From Aselliscus stoliczkanus (taxonomy: Eukaryota > Chordata > Mammalia > Chiroptera > Hipposideridae): DNA of 64,000 bases. Location of the stretch: NCBI GenBank assembly GCA_033961575.1, contig CM066730.1:132932023-132996022 (forward strand), written 5' to 3'. This document shows, one piece after another, positions 23,063-34,700 of this stretch (positions within the stretch are counted from its first letter, which is position 1; every line of letters starts with the position of its first letter). Below the pieces are notes generated by a model. That model saw only the letters and a program-made list of their open reading frames with translations, did not search any database and was not told the origin of the DNA. Both the position numbers and the translations under genes were made by a program.

Positions 23063-23477
23063 GGGCCAGCCGAGTGGCGCATTGGTTAAGAGCTGGTTTT
23101 GGGATGCCAGCAGCCCCGGTTCGGATCCCACATATGAGGGCCAGTGACACTGCCCTCTACAGCTAACAACAGCTCCACCTGGAGCTGGGCTGCGAGCCCT
23201 GGCAATGGTGTAGGCTGCAGCCCCTGCTGCAGTGAGCGGCTGGCAGCCACCATGAGCTGCCAATAGCCGTGGTGAGCAACATCCAGAGGCCGGCGACCGA
23301 TCTGCCTGATCCGGGAAGAGCGCAATGACGATACTAACATGGGCCAGTGAAGCAATGTCCTCCACAACTAGATTGAAGAACAAAAAGACAGCAACTTGTC
23401 TGTTCCCCTTACCTGATTCCCCAACGCTGTTCCCCGCTCCCAATTCCCCAATAAAATCTTTAAAAAAAAAAAAAAAA
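23063..23477 (+). mobile_element. Long-form SINE (~415 bp) between DNAJC6 and LEPROT
   Basis: Begins with the same ~100 bp tRNA-like head as the short SINEs. It then continues past CTGCCCTCTA into a unique ~300 bp body (CTCCACCTGGAGCTGGGCTG, CATGGGCCAGTGAAGCAATG) and ends CCCCAATAAAATCTTT plus poly-A. Compare 43829-44258. Confidence 0.9.
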
Positions 23478-24469
23478 TAAGAGAGTCACCACAAAGTCAA
23501 GCCTTAGAAGCTGAACCCTATTCCCTATTGGCCATTAGTGTGTCCCTTTGATGTCTAAGGCTGCATCCTTACACAGCGACTTTTTCAGATACATTTTTAT
23601 AGTCTCTCCTTGTATTCATTCTCTCACACTATAAACTAGGTTTTATCATCTCCATTTTACAGTTGGGAAAACTAAGGCTCATATAGTAGCTAGTGAGTAG
23701 GCTCAAAACAGTTGGCCTTTGAAGTCAGATGGTTAGCATTTGTACTGTTCCCCACAATAGATCTGATATACCAAGAAGGCAGAAAATGTCATAATAATTA
23801 AAATAACAGCCCCTTATGCTGAACAGGGCAATCAAATCCACTTATTCATTTGATTTTTCCTTATATACATATTTGTCTCCTGCATACAGTATACACAAAA
23901 TAATTGTTGATTTAACAAATATTAATAAAATTCAACATATATAGTTATCATCTTCCCTATCCTACAGAAAAGATTTAGCCTCAAACCCCAACTCTGGGTT
24001 ACCCTCTCCGTGCTTCCATTTCCTGAGGTACAATTTACAAAACCTGCCTCTCGGAACTTTTTGGAAATTAAATGAAACTGAATATATAGAATAGCACCTA
24101 CGGCCGTGCATGAAAGATACATGCAGTGATATCACATCTGCACTGGGGTTGGGTCTCAAGTCCGTGCATAAGTTAAATGCAAGTTTGATGCAACATTATT
24201 GAAATCAGTCAGTGTTAGTTTTCCTTCCTAACTCCCAAATACTATTTCTTTTCACACAGCCATTCCCTTTACAGAACCTACAGTACAAGTCTCTGCCATT
24301 TTATACAGATAGATCTCTGTCAGCCCCAGGAGGCGGCAATCAGAGCCAACTGGTTGCCTTTTCCTACTCATGTTCTCCATTTCCCACAACAATGTAATTC
24401 AGCTCCAATACTGACCTGCAGTGATACCCTTGGTCTTATTGACTGTAACAATCACTCCTATTTAGTGAG

Positions 24470-24660
24470 TATCCACTTAATAACAGGCAGTTTATAAATA
24501 CAATGCCTAATGTCTCCATTGAAGGGTTGTTAGAATTATCTCTGTTTTACAGGTGATAAGATTAAGACTTAAGAGATTTTAAGAAATTTGCCCAATATAA
24601 CAGTCTTAAGTGGAAAAACCAAGATTCAAACCCGGTCTTCTGGTCTCAAACTAATACTGC
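24470..24660 (-). repeat. MIR
   Basis: TTTTACAGGTGATAAGATTA and AAGATTCAAACCCGGTCTTC: reversed MIR core. Confidence 0.65.
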
Positions 24661-25334
24661 ACTACTATCCCAAACACCATGGTTTAGTTTCAGAACAAAC
24701 AAAACCCGTTTAGTTTACCTAATTTCCCCATAGATGTTTCCAGTGGAGAAACTGGACAATTGCTGTGATAACTATTTCTGGAATTCAATTTTTTGCATTC
24801 ATTCCTTAGACGATGGTGTTTTATCAGCAGCATTAGGATCCAACTTGAGCATTCTTACAGACACAGACAGTACAGTAATGGTTCAAATGATTTTGATTTG
24901 CAACATTTGCTTCTAAATGTACATGCTGCTTCTGTCCTAAAAGAACTAAAATATGTTTTCTACAACCAAGTCCCAGACTCCCAGGGCCAATCCCTCTGCC
25001 TCAGTATAAAAATGAAGCTTCGAAAAATCTATTACTATTCTAACTAAGAGACCAGGATTTCTATGCTGATATCTTCTGGAACATAGTATTCATGTAGCAT
25101 GATCCAAATGTGTATGGACATGGAGGCACGTGTGGCAGTAAGCGGGGTCAGATCCTAAATCCAGAACTAGTGTCAGATTCTATTTTGGTACAAATGTATT
25201 ATATGCTTTTCAGATTCTTTCCCCATAACTTTCTTTAAATGTGAATCATGTGGAAAGGTGTAATTCAAGTTTGTCATTATGTTGCTGTGAGTGCCAAAAT
25301 AACTTAGGTTTCTACAAATATTTTTGAGCCTTTT

Positions 25335-26234
25335 AATATACATTACAAATATTTTATTTAGACCAATCACATTTTGTTGTGTGTAACATATTTACAAAAC
25401 AAAAATATAGTACAATAAATATGAATGAAATGGTGAATCTGATCAACAAGAGGCTCTGTCACAACCAGATATTTAAAAGGAATGCAAAAACCTGTTGGTC
25501 TGCACATGTTAAGGGTTTTGAGATAAACGAGTGCAGAGTTATAATGTATCTGGGAAAGAGGTGGGAAACCCAAATTTAGGTTAAGTAAGATTCCTTCTCA
25601 TTGCTAATTACATAATGTTTAATGATGTTTTAAACTGTGAACACTGGAATTATCCAAACATGATACAAAGCTAATATAGTTCTATCATTTCAAAATGCAC
25701 GTGACATTCACATAATATCCTTTTAAGTATTATCATTATATACTGTAGTTCACACAATATCTACAAATGTGAATGAGGGAAAAAAAACAGGTCACAGCAA
25801 CATGTCTCACATTCCGATTTTGAATAAGACAAGCACATACTGGATCAAACATTATTTTATAATACGTTAATAAGTAACACCTAGTTTGTTATGGTTATCT
25901 TGAACAGTTTACAGCTGTATATTTAAAAAGAACATTTTTTTTTGCGAGTTCACATTGTCAGTAAAAGGTAAAATTAAAAATGAACCCTTTTAACCAAAAA
26001 AATCATAATAAGAAAAAAAAGAGAGTTCTTTATAGAACATAAAGCATTTTTGACATGCTGCTTTTCCAGTACAGTTTGCCACAAGAAAATTAAAAACAAA
26101 AATGATTGTCGTTGAAAAACAATTTTGGAAAGCTTTTCACAATGTTGAGCATGAACCTTGTAAAATTAGCATGGAAATCTTTTTGCCCATCTGCTTTGTG
26201 TGTGTGTGTGTGTGTGTGTGTTTGTGTGTGTATG

Positions 26235-26284
<50 letters not shown>

Positions 26285-27423
26285 GCACATGTGTATGTGC
26301 ACCAAAAGAGATCTACTAAAAACACAGGATAACAACTGTTTACCCCTCAAACTCAGAAACAGTCAAAAAACTCAACTGACCAGTGTGAAATCTGCAAAAA
26401 TTGCACTCTTGCTTTGCTTTCACAGATGTCCCTGTGGATCCCCAACAACTTTTAAAACAATAATCCCCACTGTAAACCACTCATAAACCTAGAGGACACC
26501 GTGTCCATACTAGATGTTGGTCCTCATAATTTGTCAATGCGCCAAACTGCTTTACAACAAGCTAAGAACATTTTCTTGGCTAAGCAAAAGGAAGGGCATT
26601 AAGCGTTATGGCAAAATTAGAAGTTTCTGTCAGGTCACACAGCCTATGTTATTAAGACTTTTGAATTAAGCAACCACAGTTTTCTAAAGGGAAAGGAAGG
26701 TAGTTGCCCAACTTTCTGACCAAGAATAAAGATTTCTACATCCTCAGAGTCCCTGTTTTCTTTAGCCAGCATTTTCACTGATTTTTAGCTTATCCAGGAA
26801 GAGTTGGTGGTAATCACTGCATTGCAGTATAATTGCGTTCACAATTCAAGTTCTTGTGCAAATTCTTGTGCAAGTCCTCTTAACCAAAAGACGTGTACAG
26901 TGCTATGCTAAAGACCATAGTAAATTTCAATTAAAAAAGAAAAAAAAACCCAAAATTGGTGGTTGTGTTCCTAGAGTCTATATAAAGTGGTTGCTCAAAT
27001 TACATCTTTCCAAGAAAATCTAAACACCATAGTTAAAATCCATCATATAGTCTTATTATCGTAACTTTTGCTCATTAATCCTATTCCCGGACAATGGAAT
27101 GGGTGTTTTGCATTTGGTGGCCTCTATTTTCCATTTTCCCACAATAGCTGAGTAGGATCCCCAAAGGGCAGGCTGGAATGTTGTACCTCTGCAAGGTCAT
27201 CTGACTAAAAGCTCCTCTTCTGCTTTGGAACTTTTATGATGGGGACTTGAGAAAACAAACATTGACACGGCTTATCAATGAGGAATTAATTCACAAGTAA
27301 TTTAACAGTTTTAGTACTGGATACATGTTACTGGAGTTTTTGGTTCATCTGTGAAAACCTCAGAATTGTGACGCACACTATGCATTAGCACAGGTCTGTA
27401 GCAGAGATGGAAAAGCTCATAAA
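25335..27423 (-). other. DNAJC6: Probable DNAJC6 3' UTR
   Basis: About 2.1 kb of largely repeat-free AT-rich sequence after the stop. A minus-strand AATAAA at 25358-25353 is followed by U-rich sequence. The UTR contains a (TG)n(TA)n tract at 26196-26281, read as (TA)n(CA)n in the transcript. The end is inferred from the signal only. Confidence 0.55.
26196..26281. repeat. (TG)n(TA)n microsatellite in DNAJC6 3' UTR
   Basis: About 12 TG units, an interrupted TGTATG middle and about 20 TA units. Confidence 0.97.
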
Positions 27424-27525
27424 TTAATACAAGGGCTTTTGGCCTTGATTTTCAAATTCAGACCAGGCATCATTGAGCTCCATGAAAATCATCTTTGCAT
27501 ACTGTTCATAGGGTTCCCCAGTAGC
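27424..27525 (-). CDS. DNAJC6: DNAJC6 window exon 15 (102 nt, stop codon)
   Basis: Acceptor TATAG followed by GCT ACT GGG. Encodes [20 protein letters not shown] to NQGQKPLY, then TAA at 27426-27424. Completes helices III-IV of the J domain. Confidence 0.97.
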   Translation of the reverse strand, partial: ATGEPYEQYAKMIFMELNDAWSEFENQGQKPLY

Positions 27526-28714
27526 CTATAGATAAAACAAAATACACATTAGATACCATCGACCAAATTTTATTTATATTAAATTTTCCACTGCTAATAT
27601 GTGGGCTCTGAATTATTATTGAAATGTTTTTCTGTGAGGCTATTTCTCTTTGTACAGCCCAATCTATGTGGCCCTAATTACTATACCCTCCCCTCTAGAA
27701 ATTCACATATGATAGTAATAATCAGTCAATGAGGAGAGACAATGGAGAACTTGTTGGGCAGCAAGATTCTTCTCCAGTCTGTCTCCAAAGTATCTACCAA
27801 AGGACAAAGGTTCATTACATACAGTCTATCGTCAATTGACTGTATTTCTAAGCTCCTAGTTTCCCATTTCTAAAAATAGTTAAGTTCTTGGAGACCCTAA
27901 AAATTAGTTGGGGGTGAGTCTTACACCCTCTAGGCAAAGCCCCCATTCCGTTATTTGTAATATGTAGGTTGATTTTTTTTTTCATCAACTTTATAAAATA
28001 TAACTCTTTGTTTAAATACTCGATTTTACCCCATGGACTTCATCATCTAAATGGCCTAATAACCAGTAAATTGAAAGTCTGCTGTTTGAATATATGTGGA
28101 TAAACTAATAAAACGAGGACCAGACGGGCAGTATGGTAGGGCGGGTTAGACTCACTTTATCTGGATGAACCACCAGCACAGCCTTCCTATATACCTTCTT
28201 CACCTGCTCCGGGGTCACCAGGTCGGCCATGCCGACGGGTTTCCACTTGGTCTCCCCAGCCCACAGCACGGTGTGCATGGTGGACAGAAGGGCTCTGATG
28301 TTCCTCTCTTTGCCTTCAATCCATTCCAGAATCTGCAAACACAGGGGAATTGAGAAATTCAAATACTTTTGGGTCGAGAAGGTCTCCACTTGGGCTCGGG
28401 AAAACCCTCCCACTCCAAGAGCGTAAAAGTACCTGGGACTCCCTGTGAACGCCAAGCTGTTCCCTCTACCTGGAATGCTTTCCCACCTCTGCTTCCTGCC
28501 TCCTGTTTCTGATTCACTCTTTTTGTGTGTCTGTATGTTTTGTCTCTCTTATTTTAAAATTAGTTTCAGGTGTGCAAAACAATGTAATAATTAGACATTT
28601 ATATCCCTCACAAAGTGGTAACTCCCTTCCCCCAATCTACTACCCCTCTGACATTGTATATAGCTGTTACAGTTCCACTGACTCTATTCCCTATGCTGTA
28701 TTCCACATGCTATG

Positions 28715-28759
<45 letters not shown>

Positions 28760-31700
28760 TAAATTATAGTTGACATTCATTATTATTCAGCTTCAGCTTC
28801 AGGTGTACATTGCAATAGTCAGGAATCTACACCGTCCATGAAGTGGTCTCCCTAATAAGACATGTGCCCATCTGACACCCTACAAAACCTTTACAACATT
28901 ATTGATTATATTCCTCAAACTGTCTTTCATATCCCTGTGGCAATCTTGTGGTTACCGATTGTTCTTTCTGATCCCCTCACCTTCTCCCTCATCTGCAGCT
29001 CCCTCCGTTCTAACAACCCTCGTTTTCTCTCTATATCTCTGAGGCTGTTTCTGATTAGTTTGCTCATTTGATTTATTCTTCATCAGCCTTCAAAAGCCTG
29101 CTCAGGAATTTCATACTGTTCATCTTTGAAAATTTGAATTCCTTCCTCTCTTACTCACTCCTAAAGTATAAACTCCATGGGGACACATGCCATGTCTATT
29201 TTGGTCTCTACTATCTGCCTCTGTCTAGTATAACGTAAGGCACACAGATACTAAAGAAATATCCCTTGAAAGAAAAGAATGAATTTCTCCGGGCCAGCCA
29301 AGTGGCGTGGTGGTTAAGTGCTGGCCTAGGAAGCCAGCGGCCCCAGTTCGGTCCCACATATGAGGGCCAGTGACACTGCCCTCAAAAAAAAAAAAAAAAA
29401 AAATGAACGAAGAATGAATTTCTCTGGGCTACGCCCTGAAACATATTTCTATCATAATATATGGCACACTTTATTGTAACTGTCTGTGTGTTTGTCCTTT
29501 CCTGCTATGAGGCAGAGCTGTCTTGAGGAAAGGTACAGATAACACTGTTATCTCAGAAACCAAGTAACTTGGGTGGCACAGAAAAGACCTGCTCAAAACG
29601 GTTTGTTAAATGAATTCATTCAAACTATTCATAGTCTGGATCTTCATAGTTTGAATAAATGAGGTGACGAAGTTGAAGTGATCGTAACAACGTATCAGTA
29701 CTGAGCACATAACAGGAGTTCAGGGCATATTTGTTGTCCAATGAATGGTTTAATCAAGGTTAACTATGGCTACCTTCCCAAACAACTAAATCCCCTGTAC
29801 CAACTCAATAACCAAGCATGGTTGAAAAGACATACATGACTCTCTTCAGAGTTTGCCATATGAACAAAAATTATCACGACAGAGCACAAAGGTTTTGGAA
29901 GGAATATAAAGCCTCTGTGATGTGTGAAGTGAAAAGCAGATACAAAGTCCCCTCTATTGTACTCAAAACATATCAAAGAATCTGCACATCCTCAACAGAT
30001 GCTCAAATCTGTCTGGAAATGTGTTATATATTTTTTCCCAAATGTGTAGGACTCAGGGGCTGTGCTAGTCCTGGTTTTGAAGATGCTTTCATGCAGTCAC
30101 AGGTTAGACCTTCATTTTCTAGTTTGTTATAATGGCAGCATATTTAGTATTTCATCATGTAGGAGCTCAACCTCTCCATCTATGAAAAGCATGCTAATTC
30201 TCTTGATCTTTGCAAACTCTTCCACTACCTCATACAACTCATCAATATAACTTTCCTTTTGTTTCCCGGCTAATCTGGGTCCACCTATCCACACAGCATC
30301 CTCATCTATGAAGTGATGTCCATTTCCTCATCTGTGATAAAAGGTGGTTACAGCATCTGGTTTACAAACTTAAAAAAAAAAAATGAAGAAACATTCTTTT
30401 GTCCCAGGTCAAATCTTACCTAAACATCCAGAATCCAAAACAGATAAAGGCAGAATTGCTCTGCTGAAGAGCGGAGAGAAGCAGTGAGGAGGAGGCCAAG
30501 AACAGGAACCCTGATGGATCCATACACATGACCTTGTCTCATGACTTCGCCATACAAGATAATCACACTGAGTCGGGGGCTCACTCACCTTTAATTTCTC
30601 AGGATCCATTTCCTTAGCCATTTCTTCCTTTCTCATCTCAGCTATTGTTCGAGGCCCCTTTTTGTCTTTGTGCGCATTGAAACCTTGACCAGAAAGTAGG
30701 TCTTCAAAATCAGCTGCTTTTTGTTTCCCTTCTGGAATGTAATTTTTTAAAAACTCATTATCGTTTTGACTCTTAAACATAATATCATATCATTGTCTTG
30801 CTATACTTACAGTCTTACCAGGTGCTTTCACATGCGTTAATCTCCTTAATCTTTGCACTTACCCTGTGTGGGTATGAGACTGTCATACCCATTGTATAGA
30901 TGAGAAAAATGAAGTCTGGAAAACTTAAGAGATCTGTCCAAGATCATATACCATGTCCATGGCAAAGCGAGGACTTGAGGCTAGATCATTACATTATATC
31001 CAATTCCATAATTCTGTTTCTACTATATCATCTATGTATAGATGAGGACACTCATGATTGTCCCCCACCCCCTGCCAGTGTCATACAACTAGTTAGTATC
31101 AGTGATGGAACTAAGCCTGGGTTTTGGTACTTGAAATCCATGTATGCCATCGCTTTGCTTCCTACACTCTGACAGTTTTATAGTCCATCCTAGTGCTCTT
31201 TTTCTCCAAGTCTGATTGTGGCCTCATAATCTTGCTCAATCTGTTTGTGCAGACAGCCTAGCACGGTGGCAAACAGCAGACACTAGGGAGACAGACTCCC
31301 TGGGTTTGAATTCCAGCTCTGCCACTGTTTAGCAATGTGACCTTGGAGCAAGTTACTTATCATCTCCATGCTTGGATCACCTCATCTATAAAACGAGGAC
31401 AGTGTTAATAATACTACTTACCTCATAGGGTTGTTGTGAGAATTGATGTTAACATTTCAAAATGCTTAGAACAGTACCTGGCGATTTAAATGTTTGTTAA
31501 ATTAAAACACAACCACAACCCACCAGTCCATGCTGTCAATGCCCATTAATCAGAGTTGGTGTCTGAATTGAAACCCATTTATCATCTCTGTACTGGATTT
31601 GTCATCTCACACACTAGTACATGCACACACTGAAATGTAAGTGCTCTAAGACTAGTGATTTTGTCTGTCTTGTTCACTGCTGTATCCCCAATGTACTCTA

Positions 31701-34700
31701 CACGGAAGATGCTCCATAAATATCTGCTGATTGAAGACACTCATCCCACACATAGTCAAAATAAAAACGGAAAGGAAGCCACAAGACTATGAAACTGTCC
31801 AAGGAATATCCCCTGCTAGCAGAAGAACAAACATGATGTTACACGTTCCAAACAAAAGAATCCCTACCATGTTAGTATTGTGAGAAGGCAGTTGTGGTGG
31901 TGAAAAGCAAGGATTCTGGACCCTGGTTGCTTGGGTTCAAATCTTGGCTTTGTCACCTACAAGCTGTATGAATTTAGGACATTACTTTATTCATCTTATC
32001 ATAGATTCTTCATCTACAACATGGGGTTGGTTTTGAAGAATATGTGAAATAATACATGAAAACTGTTTAGAATAGCCCCTGGCATAAAGTGAACACTCAA
32101 TAAATGTTACTTATTGCTACTAGGAAGTGTAGAATAATTTTCTTTTCCATATTCCAAAGAAAAGGCCTGTCTCTTCATCGTGTCCCTATACATTTCATTC
32201 TTGGGTGTGATCAACTCAACTGGAATATTTTATAACAAGCCTTTTAACAAGCTCAAATTTAATCATCCCTGCTAGGAAAAACATATTATTTTTTACTCAT
32301 CAAGAATCCCAACCTGAGGGCTGGCCGAGTGGCGCGGTGGTTAAGCGCTGGCTTGGGAAGCCAGTGGCCCCGGTTGGGATCCCACATATGAGGGCCAGTG
32401 ACACTGCCCTCAAAAAAAAAAAAAAGAATCCCTATCCAGCCGAGTGGCGCAGTGGTTAAGAGCTGGCTTGGGATGCCAGCGGCCCCAGTTTGGATCCCAC
32501 ATATGAGGGCCAGTGACACTGCCCTCAAAAAAAAAAAAAACCCATACAAAAAAAACCAACAACAATGTCTCCAGAGGATCCTCCACCTTAGCTGTTGGCC
32601 CATTTTGTGTTCTTTTGACTTCCTTCTCAGAAGAGAGGAATAATCATCACAGGAAACCCAGTGGTCTCAGGAACATCCTCCAACCAGAGCATAAAAAGAC
32701 CAAATGTCCAAGATATACACACTCCTCTACTCAGGACCCAAGGGCAAATGTGAACACAGTGCTTGAAAGGTTCCTAATCTTTCTCTTCTACCCGTCTGCC
32801 AAAGGAATGATAGCTTAAAGATCAACCACGCCTCCACTCACATCCACTCAATATTCATTTGGTTCCTATGACATGCCAAGCACTATGCTATGTGCCTATG
32901 ATAACATGGCAAAAAAAGACACAGTCCTTCCCTTGATCTGGTCTTAAGGTGGAGACAGACAAACTAGTGAGCCAACAGTCAGAAAATGATATGGGAGACA
33001 GACAGACTAGTGAGCCAACAGTCAGAAAATGATATGATAAGTGTTAGAAGTCTACTAAACCCGGTGTTCTAGGCACAGAGTTGGAGGCAGTGATCATGTT
33101 ATGTCTCTACAACTATAACATTGCCTCAGAAACTACAGGAATTGTATTCTGTCTCCTGCAGACACACATACATACAGGCAGTATGGCAACGCAGGCCACC
33201 CGATAGCCAGGCTCCATACCATCATCCTTACCCAAATTAGCTGATCCTTTCCCACGCTCACTCTGGCCCCCAGGCGTGGCTGAAAAGCTCACGTGGTAGT
33301 TGGGTCGGTTCTGGGGAGAGGAGTGTGGCATGCTAGGCTGTGGCTTGGGCTGTGTCTGCTGCCAGTTGTAGCCAGCTCCCTGCTGCCACCCTCCACCCAG
33401 AGGCTGGGGAGAGGCTTTCTGTGGTGAGCTGAGAGGTGGAAATCCTCCACCCAGTCCAGTTGGTGTGGTGGGTTTGCTGGCAAATGAACTACCTACAGAA
33501 AAAAAGGGAAGAAAGAAGGAAAATGCTGTTTTGAGTAGCCTCTCACTCTTGTGTCCCAGTTCCTGTTTGCAATGGCTTTAGTGGAAATTGCCTCGACTGA
33601 CAGCACAATAAACCTTCCTAATAATGAAAGAAATTTCAGGTATAGATTTCCTTGAATCCCCACAATGACATTGTTAGGTGTGTATTAATAGCCCCATCTT
33701 TTCTTTAGATGAACTAACTGCAGCTCAGAGCAGTGAAGTGATTTTCTCAAAGTCACACAGCCAGCAAGCAACAAAACTGGGACTTGAATCCAAGTCTTTG
33801 GCTCCAAGCCAGAAGAGCCCTGGCTCTTCCCACTGTGCCATCTGTCTCCTCCTTCCTACCTCCTAAGCAGATGCTATTTCTTCACTGGAGTCAAAACTAC
33901 CAAATGACAAGAAGAAGGAAAAAACAAAATATATCTACTCATTAAGGTGCTACTTACACTTCAATGATCAGGATTAATCATGGTTTGTTATAAGTATAAG
34001 CATGGTTACTACTCAAGAGTAAACAGAGATGTTTTGAAATTTCCCAAGTAGGTTTCAATGTCATACGACTTACATTTCACTGCAGGACAGTAAACATAGC
34101 CAGTACTCTGACAACTCTGAACGGGGCAAAGGATCGAATTCACACTTTTAAAAAGTGACGTTACTTTGAGCCAGAAATTTAAGTCCAATTCTGATTCCAT
34201 AATCTCCTAACTTTTAAAGACTCAGTGCTTGCAGGCTGGAGTGTTTCCAAAATATGAAGACCAGTTATGGCTTGTGTTTAAAGAGGTAAAAAGAGAAACT
34301 GAAATGTCATGATCTCCAGGGACCCTTTTGTGCACTAAACCCACAGGAACAGTGATTATAGAATAATGAACATTTACATAGCTCTTTAGAGTTTACAAGA
34401 TTAGGTTTATGTATATTACTACTGTCAATCTACACAACACTCTCTTGGGAGGTAGGGAATATTTTGGGCCCCACATTAAAGATGAGGAAATCAAGGCGCA
34501 GAGAGGATTACGGAGGTGTTCCTGATCACAGAGCTGGTTATGGAGCCAGGAATTGACCACAGGCATGCCACCTCCAAATGTCATGCTGATTTGCTGCACC
34601 CATAATCCCTACTTCTTCCCCAAATCTCTGAGCTTTTCACAACTCATCCCTTCCTTACCTCTCCTTTCTTTTTTAAGATTTTCTTTTTAACTGGGGGAGG

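Larger units (their letters stand above)
21880..25334. other. Intergenic spacer between DNAJC6 and LEPROT
   Basis: About 3.5 kb between the probable end of DNAJC6 and the LEPROT promoter. It contains a long-form SINE (23063-23477) and a MIR (24470-24660). I see no coding exon or RNA gene in the rest. Confidence 0.7.
28333..30588 (-). other. DNAJC6: DNAJC6 intron between window exons 13 and 14
   Basis: Holds L1 3' end sequence with a (TA)n tract (28545-29080), an L2 scrap (29130-29270) and a short SINE (29291-29403). 29410-30580 is unique and I see no feature in it. Confidence 0.9.
30732..33231 (-). other. DNAJC6: DNAJC6 intron between window exons 12 and 13
   Basis: Holds three MIRs (30820-31020, 31265-31505, 31885-32125), two adjacent short SINEs (32318-32540) and an old repeat with a 43 bp tandem duplication (32951-33036). 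Confidence 0.9.

Noticed and set aside
26090..26486. Open frames over the TG/TA repeat (both strands)
   Set aside because: Long only because dinucleotide repeats lack stops.
29818..30132. 104-codon plus-strand open frame in a DNAJC6 intron
   Set aside because: No recognisable domain, no promoter or splice context, ordinary composition; chance frame is the simpler explanation.
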